From Opitutia bacterium (GTDB lineage: Bacteria > Verrucomicrobiota > Verrucomicrobiia > Opitutales > Seribacteraceae): DNA of 64,000 nucleotides. The stretch covers positions 1 through 64,000 of the forward strand of contig PBMI01000067.1 in assembly GCA_002722545.1 (NCBI GenBank), in the 5' to 3' direction. Within the stretch, counting starts at the first letter, position 1. The number at the start of each line of letters is the position of its first letter. Shown one piece after another: positions 27,685 to 36,761 of this stretch. The notes below the pieces were generated by a model. The model worked only from the letters and a program-made list of their open reading frames with translations, did no database searches and was not told where the DNA came from. A program made the position numbers and the translations under genes.

Positions 27685-28188
27685 ATGAACAAAGAATCCC
27701 ATTACCGCGTTCATGTTACCCCTGAGAACGCTTTCGTCCGAGTATTTCGGAAAGCATCCTATTTGAATTGCGGTCCACTTCGTTCTTTCTTCGAAGAGTC
27801 CATGGTGGAAGGCCGACGCAATTATATCGTCGATTTTCAGGATTGCAGCAGTATGGATAGCACTTTTTTGGGAATACTCGTCGGTTTGGCTCTAAAACTA
27901 AGGAAATTCGAGGACGAAGGATACCTCACACTCCTAAACCTCCGGGGAAGAAACTTGGAAACCGTCCAAAATTTGGGAATTCACAAAATTGCCGAAATCA
28001 GTTCCGAAGAATCACCCTCCGACCTGCATGAACTAGACAATTTGAAAAATGGAGCGCAGGGTGGTGCGGCATGTTCCGAAACCATTTACCAAGCCCACAA
28101 GACTCTCATGGAACTCAATGAGAAGAATGCACGAATGTTCTGTGACGTGGTAAACTTTCTCGACCGGCAAAAGGAAGATTCCGCTTAA
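27685..28188 (+). CDS. STAS-domain protein (anti-sigma factor antagonist-like)
   Basis: Residues 1-110 form a STAS fold of the SpoIIAA/RsbV type: RNYIVDFQDCSSMDSTFLGILVGLALKLR contains the conserved DxSxMDSTxLG region with the phosphorylatable Ser/Thr position. A helical C-terminal extension of about 55 residues follows and is not part of the usual STAS length. I chose the ATG at 27685, which has an AGGGA about 10 nt upstream. The next gene, 17 nt downstream, encodes a PP2C-type phosphatase that could dephosphorylate it. No cognate anti-sigma kinase gene is seen in the window. Confidence 0.88.
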   Translation: MNKESHYRVHVTPENAFVRVFRKASYLNCGPLRSFFEESMVEGRRNYIVDFQDCSSMDSTFLGILVGLALKLRKFEDEGYLTLLNLRGRNLETVQNLGIHKIAEISSEESPSDLHELDNLKNGAQGGAACSETIYQAHKTLMELNEKNARMFCDVVNFLDRQKEDSA

Positions 28189-28205
28189 GCGGCCTCTCGT
28201 TTTTG

Positions 28206-29651
28206 ATGAATGTGTTTCTATTCCTGCTTGCCGGAGCGACCGTAGGTATCTTAGGCCTTTTGTATTTTGGGAAAATATCCAAGAGGAAAATATCGGATCT
28301 GCGAGATGAGAAGATTCGCTTGCAGAAGGAAAAGGAAATTATCGTAGAATTCATGCATAACCTGGCCGTCGCCATCGGTGAAGGCGTAGCTCGGAAGGAC
28401 CTTTACCATCGTATCGTGCATACCGCAGTGATGACCACAGGCGCCATGAGTGCTTGCGTCTATGAAAAACTCGAGAATGGGAAACTCAGAGGAATTGCAA
28501 CGGAAGGGCTTTTCCCTCCCCAGCGACGAATGAAGGAATCACTCGGTGATGAAGCTTCTACAAGAGCGAGCTTTCTCGAGAAAATTCTCAGTTCGGAAAT
28601 TCTGGAAGAAGAGGAGGGAATCGTCGGGGAAGTGGCAAAGACGGGAAAACCGGTTTTTGTCGGCAACGCCCAATCCGATCCGAGGATCGTCAAACATCCG
28701 GACCCGGCTCTTGCCGTTCGCTCCATGGTATATTCTCCTCTCATTCACGATGATTCGATCTTGGGTGTTTTGGTCGTCGCGAATCCATCCAGCGGTCTCA
28801 CTTTCTCGGAAATGGATTTGTCCCTCGTTAACTCCTTGGCCGAACAGGCTGCACTGGCGATCAAGAATTCCGACGCGATGAATTTGCGACTTGAAAAATC
28901 AAGGATGGATTCGGATCTCGGATTGGCAAAGGAAGTCCAAGAGCTTTTTTTAGCCCAAAAATCTCCTGAGTCCAAAGGTTTGGAGGCCGACGCTCAATAT
29001 TTGCCTTCATCTCAAGTAGGGGGTGACTTCTATGATTTTTACAAGCTTTCTCCCACCAAGTTCGGAGTTTGCATTGCCGATGTCTCGGGAAAGGGCGTAC
29101 CCGCATCTCTTCTTATGGCTTTGTGCCAAACCAACCTCCGCCACTATGTAAACAAAACTAGATCTCCTGCCACCGTTTTGAAGAAACTAAACTTGGATTT
29201 GGAAAAACGCATAAGGGAAGATATGTTCATCACCCTTTTCCTCGCCATTATCGATACGCAAACCAATACCGCCACCTATGCTCGGGCAGGACACGAACCT
29301 GCTCTTTTGGCCAAGCAAGGGGAAGACGACGAAATTTCCATAGAAAAACTTCATGGGAACGGAATGGCTTTGGGAATGGTGCCCGCGGATTTCTTCGATG
29401 AAACCATCGAGGACAAAGTCATTCCTTTTGAGAAAGGAAACGTCATGGTTTTGTTTACAGATGGGGTAACGGAAGCCGAAAACGAGGAGCGGGAAGAATT
29501 TGGACAAGCACGACTTTGTAAACGGCTTGCGTCTAGAATCCTTTTGAAGCCCAACGAATTCAATCGAAGGTTGCTTTCCGACCTAGATGAATATTCTTCC
29601 GCTTCTTACGAGAGAGACGACGTCACCATCGTCACCCTGAAAAGAGTCTAA
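28206..29651 (+). CDS. membrane-anchored GAF-domain PP2C (SpoIIE/RsbU-type) phosphatase
   Basis: Domain order: one transmembrane segment (about 2-20), a short coiled coil (25-50), a GAF domain (about 60-235, with VGEVAKTGKPVFVGNAQSDPR and VYSPLIHDDSILGVLVV), and a SpoIIE/PP2C phosphatase domain (about 245-480). Metal-binding acidic residues are visible in SSQVGGDFYDF, IADVSGKGVPASLLM, LFTDGVTEAEN and YERDDVTIVTL. It is predicted to dephosphorylate a STAS protein after sensing a ligand through GAF. The adjacent STAS gene is the obvious substrate. The ATG at 28206 follows the track start by one codon. Confidence 0.93.
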   Translation: MNVFLFLLAGATVGILGLLYFGKISKRKISDLRDEKIRLQKEKEIIVEFMHNLAVAIGEGVARKDLYHRIVHTAVMTTGAMSACVYEKLENGKLRGIATEGLFPPQRRMKESLGDEASTRASFLEKILSSEILEEEEGIVGEVAKTGKPVFVGNAQSDPRIVKHPDPALAVRSMVYSPLIHDDSILGVLVVANPSSGLTFSEMDLSLVNSLAEQAALAIKNSDAMNLRLEKSRMDSDLGLAKEVQELFLAQKSPESKGLEADAQYLPSSQVGGDFYDFYKLSPTKFGVCIADVSGKGVPASLLMALCQTNLRHYVNKTRSPATVLKKLNLDLEKRIREDMFITLFLAIIDTQTNTATYARAGHEPALLAKQGEDDEISIEKLHGNGMALGMVPADFFDETIEDKVIPFEKGNVMVLFTDGVTEAENEEREEFGQARLCKRLASRILLKPNEFNRRLLSDLDEYSSASYERDDVTIVTLKRV

Positions 29652-29661
29652 GACCAAAGTG

Positions 29662-30156
29662 TCAATCGAGCTTACCTTCGTCGAAATCAATCACGTCTGC
29701 AAAGCAACGGAGGTCGTCTCGGGCTCCTGCCCCAAGATCCACCTTGATTTCCTCAAGTTTATCAAGCGCCATGTCCGACATCCCCATTTGGACTACTTTT
29801 CGATTCCAAATATGAACCTTGAGATCCTTCGGGAACACACCAAGAAGTTTTTCGTCAAGCTGGATTTTCGTAGAGCTTTCCTTGACGCAATCAACGATCA
29901 CATCCGGATCAACTCCAAGATGAAGGCAAAGAAAGCCATCGAATCCCTTGGTGAAGTTTCTTTGGTAACTGGCGGGCAATTTCCCCTCAAGGTGCTTTTG
30001 AATCTTTGCCAAAAAGCGGGGCAGATGAAGAAGTCCACATGCATGAGGTTGATAGGGAGAAGGTAAATCGAGGAGAATTGCTCCTGTTGGGCCTTCGGTA
30101 ATATTGTCGTCGATGTTTGTCAAAATGAAGAAATTCGGTTTTGTAAGAATGTTCAT
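29662..30156 (-). CDS. DUF5069 family protein
   Basis: The 164-aa protein contains the region LPSPYQPHACGLLHLPRFLAKIQKHL and NFTKGFDGFLCLHLGVDPDVI, which I associate with DUF5069, a family frequent in Verrucomicrobia and Planctomycetes with no assigned function. It is soluble, with no signal or membrane segment. The first 30 residues may not belong if a later start is used. The gene is convergent with the phosphatase gene and divergent, by 8 nt, from the ABC exporter gene. Confidence 0.65.
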   Translation of the reverse strand: MNILTKPNFFILTNIDDNITEGPTGAILLDLPSPYQPHACGLLHLPRFLAKIQKHLEGKLPASYQRNFTKGFDGFLCLHLGVDPDVIVDCVKESSTKIQLDEKLLGVFPKDLKVHIWNRKVVQMGMSDMALDKLEEIKVDLGAGARDDLRCFADVIDFDEGKLD

Positions 30157-30164
30157 TAACCATT

Positions 30165-31931
30165 GTGAAAGAAAGTAAAAACAAAAAAGTTATCACAAGG
30201 GTAAGTATATACCTCCTCGAGCATAAGTTTCTTTTTGGACTTACGCTTTCCTTGGCCTGCGGTATGACGCTTCTTTCCGTTTCCGTTCCTTCCGTGATTC
30301 AAAAAGTGCTGGATGAAATTTTCAATGAAGGACTTGGTGAGGGCGGTTTCTTGGCACGAGGTCTTGGATTGATTGCCTGCCTGTTCCTTCTCAAGGAAAC
30401 CCTCAATTGCTTTCGAATTCGGGTTAACAACAAGTTGGAGCAAAAGGTTATCTTCAAGCTTCGCAAGGACTTGCACGACAAGTTACTCAATTTGCCCATC
30501 AGTTTTTACGATCGGCGAAAGAGTGGAGACATTTCTTCACGAGTAGTGGAGGACGTACAAAGCGTGGAGCGAGCTATCTTGGATGGGACAGAGCAAGGGG
30601 TCGTTGCCGTCCTGACCTTGATCGGGGTTACGATCATGATGTTCTTTCAGGAGCCTCGCTTGGCTTTTTTGGTTTTTTTGCCATTGCCCGTTCTTGCCGT
30701 CATGGCCTTTCGCTATTCAAAGGTTTCCAAACGGAATTGGCGTTTGGTCCGCGAAGCTTCGGGTGATCTTAACTCTATTTTGGTCGAAGACATTCAAGGC
30801 AATAGGCTCATTCACGCCTTCGCCCTGCAAAAAAGAGAACAATCTCGGTTCCATAAAATTGGCAAAGAAGTCGAGAGGAGATCCCTTCAAGCTATGTACC
30901 GATGGTCGATACAAGGCCCGGGTGCAAGTTTCACTTCCTCTCTTGGTATCCTCGCCGTCGTGGGAATGGGCGCTTACCTTCTTGAAACGGACGCCAATTT
31001 CACTACAGGTCAATTTTTCGCCTTTCTTCTTTATGCAAACATGTTTTATGAGCCAGTCAGGCAATTGGTGTCGATCAATAACTTGGTATCTGCCGGCAAA
31101 GCTTCAGGTGAGCGGGTCTTTGAGATTCTAGATGCGGACGTACAAATCCAAAACCCCTCCCAAGCAACTCCTTTCCCTTGCTCCGACCACTCCATTGTCT
31201 TCGATTCAGTTTCTTTTTCGTACGATACCAGGGCTTCCATTGTAACGGATTTGGACTTTAGCCTTCAGCACGGTTCCACTACTGCATTGGTCGGACCCAC
31301 CGGTGCAGGCAAAAGTACCGTAGCCAACCTCATCTTGAGATACTACGATGTCGAGGAAGGTGCGGTTCGGATTGGTGATACGGACGTTCGTGATCTTCGA
31401 CTCAAAGATTTGAGGTCCCAAATCGGCATGGTTTCACAAGATCCTTTTCTATTTGATGCATCCGTTAAGGAAAACCTTTTGCTTGCCGAACCAACGGCCC
31501 TTGAATCGGACCTGCAAAATGCGCTTGAGGTCGCCCATGCATGGAATTTCGTAAAGAAGCTGCCGGACGGATGGGATACGCTGATTGGGGAGAAAGGCGT
31601 TCGCCTGAGCATGGGTGAAAAACAGAGGCTCACTTTAGCTCGGGCCATACTCAAAGCTCCGCCGATCGTAATTTTGGATGAGGCCACCTCAAGCGTGGAC
31701 GTTGAAACCGAAAGAGGTATTCAAAACGCTTTGGCCACCCTGACGAAAGATCGAACGACCTTAGTCATCGCTCATAGGCTCAGTACCGTAAGGGACGCCG
31801 ATAAGATCATATTTCTTGAGAAAGGAAAAATTATCGAGCAAGGCAGCCACAACCAACTCGTTGGCCTGAACGGAGCTTACGCTAAGTTTTGCAAGTACCA
31901 GGAAAATTTCATACCCGAAAAAACAAACTGA
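30165..31931 (+). CDS. ABC exporter half-transporter, MsbA/lipid-type
   Basis: The 588-aa protein has a six-helix exporter membrane domain (about 10-310) and an ATPase domain (about 335-575). Walker A is VGPTGAGKST, the Q-loop region is GMVSQDPFLFD, Walker B is PIVILDEATSSVD, and the switch His is in VIAHRLSTV. The signature is LSMGEKQR rather than canonical LSGGQ. It resembles MsbA-like lipid exporters, but drug or peptide export is possible. The start is a GTG at 30165, only 8 nt from the divergent DUF5069 start, so the two promoters must lie inside each other's coding regions. Confidence 0.9.
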   Translation: MKESKNKKVITRVSIYLLEHKFLFGLTLSLACGMTLLSVSVPSVIQKVLDEIFNEGLGEGGFLARGLGLIACLFLLKETLNCFRIRVNNKLEQKVIFKLRKDLHDKLLNLPISFYDRRKSGDISSRVVEDVQSVERAILDGTEQGVVAVLTLIGVTIMMFFQEPRLAFLVFLPLPVLAVMAFRYSKVSKRNWRLVREASGDLNSILVEDIQGNRLIHAFALQKREQSRFHKIGKEVERRSLQAMYRWSIQGPGASFTSSLGILAVVGMGAYLLETDANFTTGQFFAFLLYANMFYEPVRQLVSINNLVSAGKASGERVFEILDADVQIQNPSQATPFPCSDHSIVFDSVSFSYDTRASIVTDLDFSLQHGSTTALVGPTGAGKSTVANLILRYYDVEEGAVRIGDTDVRDLRLKDLRSQIGMVSQDPFLFDASVKENLLLAEPTALESDLQNALEVAHAWNFVKKLPDGWDTLIGEKGVRLSMGEKQRLTLARAILKAPPIVILDEATSSVDVETERGIQNALATLTKDRTTLVIAHRLSTVRDADKIIFLEKGKIIEQGSHNQLVGLNGAYAKFCKYQENFIPEKTN

Positions 31932-31932
31932 A

Positions 31933-32262
31933 TTAAGCGTTCCTTCTGGAATAGAAAAGACAGAACCTAATCAAAAGACTCAACAAGTAGGGAGAGCAAA
32001 GGAACAAAAGCCTGACAATAGGCCTCACAAAGCCATCATTCGCAAGAAAATACACCTTGGACTCCGCCCAAGTTCGCAAGTGCATTCCAGAGAAGTACTC
32101 CAAACCGAGCGCTTGACCTAAAAAATAAACCATCAACGGCCAAATAGTAAACCCGGTGGTAAGAAAGAACAAGGCAAACCAAAGCTCTTTGCTCCAGTCA
32201 GTTATTTCGTTTTTTATCACTTCGTGTCCTTGCATAAAAATTGTCTTTATATCAGTATTCAT
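31933..32262 (-). CDS. small membrane protein of unknown function
   Basis: From the ATG at 32262 this gives 109 aa with two probable membrane segments (WFALFFLTTGFTIWPLMVYFL and IVRLLFLCSPYLLSLLIRF) and a polar loop between them. I do not recognise the family. It is convergent with the ABC exporter gene (1 nt apart) and divergent from the PSCyt1 gene (38 bp). The compact, hydrophobic composition and good spacing support it being real. Confidence 0.6.
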   Translation of the reverse strand: MNTDIKTIFMQGHEVIKNEITDWSKELWFALFFLTTGFTIWPLMVYFLGQALGLEYFSGMHLRTWAESKVYFLANDGFVRPIVRLLFLCSPYLLSLLIRFCLFYSRRNA

Positions 32263-32300
32263 AGCAAGATATTTAACTTTTCCCAATTCCCAATTTACTA

Positions 32301-33722
32301 ATGAAAACAATCTTGACTGTGCCCTTTTCGTTTTTCCTCCTTATCTCTTCGGCGACTGCAAAAGATGATTCTCCCCAAAACGTATTCAAAGACCTAATCA
32401 GACCGGTCTTGGATGCAAAATGCGTACAGTGTCATGGAGCGGACAAGGACAAGGGCAAGCTCCGCATGCATACCAATGAAACTCTGCTCAAAGGAGGCCG
32501 AGGGGTCGGGAGCGATATCGTAATCAAGGGCGAAGCAGACGACAGCGAACTGATCTACCGCATCACGTTACCCAAGGATGATGAAGAAGCAATGCCCCCC
32601 TTTGAGGACAAGGAGCATTACAACCCCGTGAGCCCACAAGAACTTGAGGTGATGAAAGCATGGATTAAATTAGGCGCTTCTTTCGATTTGCTTCTAACGG
32701 ACCTCGACGAATCGAGCCGCAAAGCAGCCGATCACGTTTTAAAGAACATGCCCAAAAAGATCCTCTCGCTCACAGCCAAATTACAACCGCAACTCCCTGA
32801 AGTTCCTGAGGCCGACCCGAAAGCTCTAGCTGCCCTTAAAAAAGCCGGCCTACTCGCTTTACCCATTGCCCAAAACACCAATGCCATTTACGTGAATGCA
32901 TCGTATGCCGGTAAATCTTTTGATGATAAGAAACTTCAATTGCTCAACCCTCTCGCCAAGCAATTACTTTGGCTTAATCTTGCCCGAACCGGAGTAACCG
33001 ACAAAGGAATTCAATCCCTTGGCAAATTAACCATGCTTACCCGGCTACACTTGGAAAACACCTCCATCACGGATTCAGCTTCGGCTCATCTTTCCAAGCT
33101 CAAGAGCTTGGAATACCTCAACCTCTACGGGACTAACGTTTCCGATGCATCAGTAGGCAATCTCACAAAGCTCCCTAAACTCTCCAAAGTCTTTCTTTGG
33201 CAAACTAAGTTTACCCAAAAAGGCGCGGACTCCCTTAAGAAAAGCTTTGCTGACGTCGGAAGGTACAATTCATTAAGCGCCGAGCAGAATAAGCTCCAGG
33301 CTTCCCTCGACCAAATTACGAAAAATGAGAATGCCAAGATGGCAAAACTCAAGGAAAAAAAGACAAACCTGAGCAAGCAAACCTCCGACGAAAAGCCCAT
33401 CAACGCCAAATGCCCCGTATCGAATAAAGATTTGGACGAAACCAAGAACTCCACTTTCGAAGGTCGAAAAATTGGTTTTTGCTGCGACAAATGCAAGGGC
33501 AAATTCGATGCGAATCCTGAGTCATTCAGGGCTAAAATCAAGAATTTCAAGCCCTCTGAAAATTTCGCCAAGGCCGATGAAGAGTTCAAGAAACAAGAAC
33601 GCGAATCATCAACCAAGAGGGACGAAGCCCAAACCAAAGTGAACAAAGTATCCGGAGAGCTGAGGAAACTTGGTCCGGAAGTGAATATGGGATGGAAGCA
33701 ACCCTTGGCCGACAAAAAGTAG
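32301..33722 (+). CDS. exported PSCyt1 cytochrome c - leucine-rich repeat - YHS-like protein
   Basis: A signal peptide (1-20) is followed by a planctomycete-type cytochrome c domain (PSCyt1, about 25-130) with the heme motif CVQCH, then GGRGVGSDIVIKGEADDSELIYR as is typical. Residues 190-310 are leucine-rich repeats of the form LxxLxxLxLxxTxITDxxxxxL. A lysine-rich coiled coil precedes a cysteine motif CPVSNKDLD...GFCCDKCKGKF (about 370-410), which looks like a YHS/TRASH metal-binding domain. A second charged helix ends the protein. The heme domain suggests periplasmic electron transfer, and the repeats suggest protein binding. The exact role is unknown. Confidence 0.82.
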   Translation: MKTILTVPFSFFLLISSATAKDDSPQNVFKDLIRPVLDAKCVQCHGADKDKGKLRMHTNETLLKGGRGVGSDIVIKGEADDSELIYRITLPKDDEEAMPPFEDKEHYNPVSPQELEVMKAWIKLGASFDLLLTDLDESSRKAADHVLKNMPKKILSLTAKLQPQLPEVPEADPKALAALKKAGLLALPIAQNTNAIYVNASYAGKSFDDKKLQLLNPLAKQLLWLNLARTGVTDKGIQSLGKLTMLTRLHLENTSITDSASAHLSKLKSLEYLNLYGTNVSDASVGNLTKLPKLSKVFLWQTKFTQKGADSLKKSFADVGRYNSLSAEQNKLQASLDQITKNENAKMAKLKEKKTNLSKQTSDEKPINAKCPVSNKDLDETKNSTFEGRKIGFCCDKCKGKFDANPESFRAKIKNFKPSENFAKADEEFKKQERESSTKRDEAQTKVNKVSGELRKLGPEVNMGWKQPLADKK

Positions 33723-33798
33723 TCTTCACGGTATTAACATCGGGATAGGTCCTGGTAAATTCGCAGGATAGGCTTCCCTTCTTTTGACGAGGCCTCTC

Positions 33799-34683
33799 TT
33801 ATCGGGGTCCGAGAGCAGCCCTTTCTTTATTGCCTCCTTTGCATAAAAGTACAGATACGATGATCAGTGCGCTTCCAATGCCCAAACGAACCATCATTGA
33901 AGTGGAAATATCTTCGATCTCTCTAAAAACAAAAAGGGAAACTAAAACTGCGAGAGGAACCACCGCGTTATTGAACGCGGCAAGGGTTCCCGGGTTACTA
34001 AGAGACGCACCCTTGTTCCACAGAAAGAAGCCGATCCCGGAAGCAACGATACCCAAGTAGAGGATTGAAAGCCATTGGGATGGTTCAGTCGGCAGGTCGG
34101 TCCAATCACTGAAGAACAGACTAAACTGCAGAGCAGTTAGAGCCCCTCCCGCTGCCAACAGAGTGAAAACCTCACGATCCCTCACGGTCTCGTTCCCACG
34201 CTTCCAATCGCGGTATGCGATCTGTCCATAAGCAAAGGAAAGACCCGCAAGTTGCATGAGTCCAAAACCGATCCAAAAATCCCCGCTCGGAACCGTTTTG
34301 GCTTTCAGGCATGCTGCACCCAGAAACGAGATGATGGCCGCCATGAAAAATTTTGGTGAAAATTTTCTTCGCCGAATATCATGGACAAGGACCACGTAAA
34401 CCGGAGTTGAGATCGAGAAAAGAGCAACCAGATGAGAGGGCAGGTATTGGAAAGCCTTCATGTAAAAGGAATACATGAGACCAAATTGGATGGCTCCATA
34501 AGTCATCAGTTTCCCGCAGTCCTTTTTGCCCATTGCCTTGGTGCGAAGGAAGGGGAGAAAGAGCAAAGTCGCACAGCATAGTCTAAAAGTGGCGACGAAG
34601 AATGAATCAACCCCGACAAGGGATTTTCCGATCAGACCAAACGAAAAAGCCCAAAGCAGGGATGTCGCCGCAAGGTAGGACAT
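33799..34683 (-). CDS. EamA/DMT superfamily transporter
   Basis: The 294-aa protein has ten predicted membrane helices in two EamA repeats. The first begins SYLAATSLLWAFSFGLIGKSLVG and the second has WLSILYLGIVASGIGFFLWNKG followed by VPLAVLVSLFVF. These are inner-membrane metabolite exporters or carriers; the substrate cannot be told from sequence. It is convergent with the PSCyt1 gene and lies 42 nt downstream of the TonB-receptor gene on the same strand, so the two may be co-transcribed and share a substrate. Confidence 0.88.
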   Translation of the reverse strand: MSYLAATSLLWAFSFGLIGKSLVGVDSFFVATFRLCCATLLFLPFLRTKAMGKKDCGKLMTYGAIQFGLMYSFYMKAFQYLPSHLVALFSISTPVYVVLVHDIRRRKFSPKFFMAAIISFLGAACLKAKTVPSGDFWIGFGLMQLAGLSFAYGQIAYRDWKRGNETVRDREVFTLLAAGGALTALQFSLFFSDWTDLPTEPSQWLSILYLGIVASGIGFFLWNKGASLSNPGTLAAFNNAVVPLAVLVSLFVFREIEDISTSMMVRLGIGSALIIVSVLLCKGGNKERAALGPR

Positions 34684-34725
34684 GGCACCTAGTCTGTCTC
34701 GACAGAAGAAAAAGCGAAAGGACTT

Positions 34726-36609
34726 TTACCAGCTGTAAGTCGCACCCATGGAGAACTGATCTCCACGCCCTGGGGTACCAGGAATATCTTGAAAGTCTTC
34801 ATCCCAAGGTTTGTCAAACGCTACAAAAACTTCCAATTCATCCATTCTGGCAGGATAATAACTAGCGGCCAAATGACTGTACATTGAACTGTTTGAGCCT
34901 TTACGGAGGAGATTGGCCCGTTGATCACGCCATTCATTATCTACACGTATCTGCAAGAGGTCGTTCGGGTTGAGGATAAAACCCAAGGTCAAACGATGCT
35001 CAGGAAAATTAAGTGCATAAAAACTTCCGTCGACTAAGGAATTGCCGTAATCCTCGTTCTTACGAAGGAAGGAATAGCTGGCAATACCTTCGAGATTCTC
35101 CATTTGGCGACTAACAATAAATTCAAGCCCATAAGTTTCGATGTCAACATTCTCTGCTGACCGTGCTCCGGTGCCCGTATAGGTCCAGTCAACCAAATCG
35201 TCTGTCCAACGATAGAAAACCGCCCCTTCCAGGCTCCATTTCGTGCGTTGAAGGGCATGACCGAATTCTAAATTCCGGGTCACCTCGCGAGAGAGGTCGT
35301 GATTGCTTCGGAATAGACCTTTTGTTTCGTTTCCTCCTTCGGCACTATAGCCTACCACTTGGGTAGTTTCCACATAAGAGAGATAAGTGCTCTCCGAGTT
35401 GCCTAAGCCATCCTCGGTAAGCCAAGTCAAGCGAGCGATGGGAGAGACTTTCGACCCATCTCGGTTCGTGTCGTCTAAGGAAGCTCCAACTCTCAACAGG
35501 AGGCTCTTTTTGTCACTCAGTTCTCTACGGAATTGTGGAAGAAGGCTCAGCTTAAAGTAGGTGCGATTAGTGAAATTACCCTGCTCGAGAGAACTCGATT
35601 CGATTTTATCACGGGCTATTTGCATACCATAATTAATCCCAAAACCATCTTTGATCTCATGGAGACCAGCAAGAGCTAATGAAGTAACATCAGTTTCATG
35701 GACGAATCTATTGTCGGGGAGCAAGCGGTTGAACTGATAATGGTCATTATTCCTTCGGAAGTAGGCGGTTGCCTCCCAGTTACTGCCCTCGCCGTAGGAC
35801 TGTTGGTGATTAGCCAAAAAGAGTTGAGTTCTAACACTCTCGGTCTCGTATGGATCGTAGGCTGTGTAAAGATCGCCGGTGTACATACCGTAAAGGCCGA
35901 AAAACTTATCCTGGTAACCTGCAAACAAGTCAGTTTGTGAATTTGGACCGATCAATTGAATACGCCCAGTAGTGCGATCGAAATCATGGTCGCTGTAGGG
36001 AATTGTGCCATCACTTTCAGAACGTGAGGTTTCGATTTCCACCCCCCACGTCCAATCTTCTGATTCACCAGAGTGGCCCGTCCATGCGTTGTGAAACCGT
36101 TGGAAATTGAGATCGTGATCACCTCCACCAATTGTAACGCTACCACCATGCGTCATCTTACTCCAACTATAGCCGACGGTCCCAACGCTACTATTAAATC
36201 CGCTCAATGCGTTATCCGCCCCTGTGTATATGATGGGTTCGCTTAACATTTCCGGTGCAATTGGTATTTCAGTTGAGTAATGTCCCGTCTGAGGGTCGAG
36301 GAGCGTCGCAGCCCCGACTTGAATGCCTGTATTCTCGAAAATTCCTCCTCGAATACTAAGGTCTCCTTGAGCTTCGGTCATACTGCGGGACTGCATGTCG
36401 ACCCTCGGGTCGAAATCCAAATTCGAAATCGGTGACTCGTAAGTAGTTACAGGCCTTTGATTTGCTGTCTTTTGACCTTTTACCGTCAGGGCGGGAAGTT
36501 CATCGCGTACCTGTTTTCCAGAATTTTTTGGAAACCCATCTTGAGAGAAACCTAAAGAGTTAACAAGAAGAGCTAGTATCGTTAGAAAGGAGGATTGTTT
36601 TGGGGTCAT
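34726..36609 (-). CDS. TonB-dependent outer-membrane receptor
   Basis: The 627-aa protein has a signal peptide (MTPKQSSFLTILALLVNSLGFSQ). A plug domain (about 50-165, with DLSIRGGIFENTGIQVG and EPIIYTGADNALSGFNSSVG) follows, then a long run of amphipathic beta strands rich in W, Y and N. It ends in SMGATYSW, an outer-membrane barrel terminus with a final aromatic residue. Receptors of this type import siderophores, cobalamin or glycans using TonB energy. No recognisable B12 riboswitch was seen upstream. The start was moved to the ATG at 36609. It is divergent from the second msrA, and EamA follows downstream. Confidence 0.87.
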   Translation of the reverse strand: MTPKQSSFLTILALLVNSLGFSQDGFPKNSGKQVRDELPALTVKGQKTANQRPVTTYESPISNLDFDPRVDMQSRSMTEAQGDLSIRGGIFENTGIQVGAATLLDPQTGHYSTEIPIAPEMLSEPIIYTGADNALSGFNSSVGTVGYSWSKMTHGGSVTIGGGDHDLNFQRFHNAWTGHSGESEDWTWGVEIETSRSESDGTIPYSDHDFDRTTGRIQLIGPNSQTDLFAGYQDKFFGLYGMYTGDLYTAYDPYETESVRTQLFLANHQQSYGEGSNWEATAYFRRNNDHYQFNRLLPDNRFVHETDVTSLALAGLHEIKDGFGINYGMQIARDKIESSSLEQGNFTNRTYFKLSLLPQFRRELSDKKSLLLRVGASLDDTNRDGSKVSPIARLTWLTEDGLGNSESTYLSYVETTQVVGYSAEGGNETKGLFRSNHDLSREVTRNLEFGHALQRTKWSLEGAVFYRWTDDLVDWTYTGTGARSAENVDIETYGLEFIVSRQMENLEGIASYSFLRKNEDYGNSLVDGSFYALNFPEHRLTLGFILNPNDLLQIRVDNEWRDQRANLLRKGSNSSMYSHLAASYYPARMDELEVFVAFDKPWDEDFQDIPGTPGRGDQFSMGATYSW

Positions 36610-36761
36610 CCAATCACATAAAACATGTCCATGAACGCTAATCAATCGTTAACTGATTTCAGTTAAAAAATTAACAATTTAGCAAACGAGGTATATTTTA
36701 AATGCTTGAGATCAGTTCGGGCTAAGGTGATTGTTTTTGTTGTGCTAACCGAGATCAAAAA

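Noticed and set aside
36610-36761. Cobalamin riboswitch upstream of the TonB-dependent receptor.
   Set aside because: The space is about 150 bp, and no B12-box-like sequence or typical long leader could be recognised.
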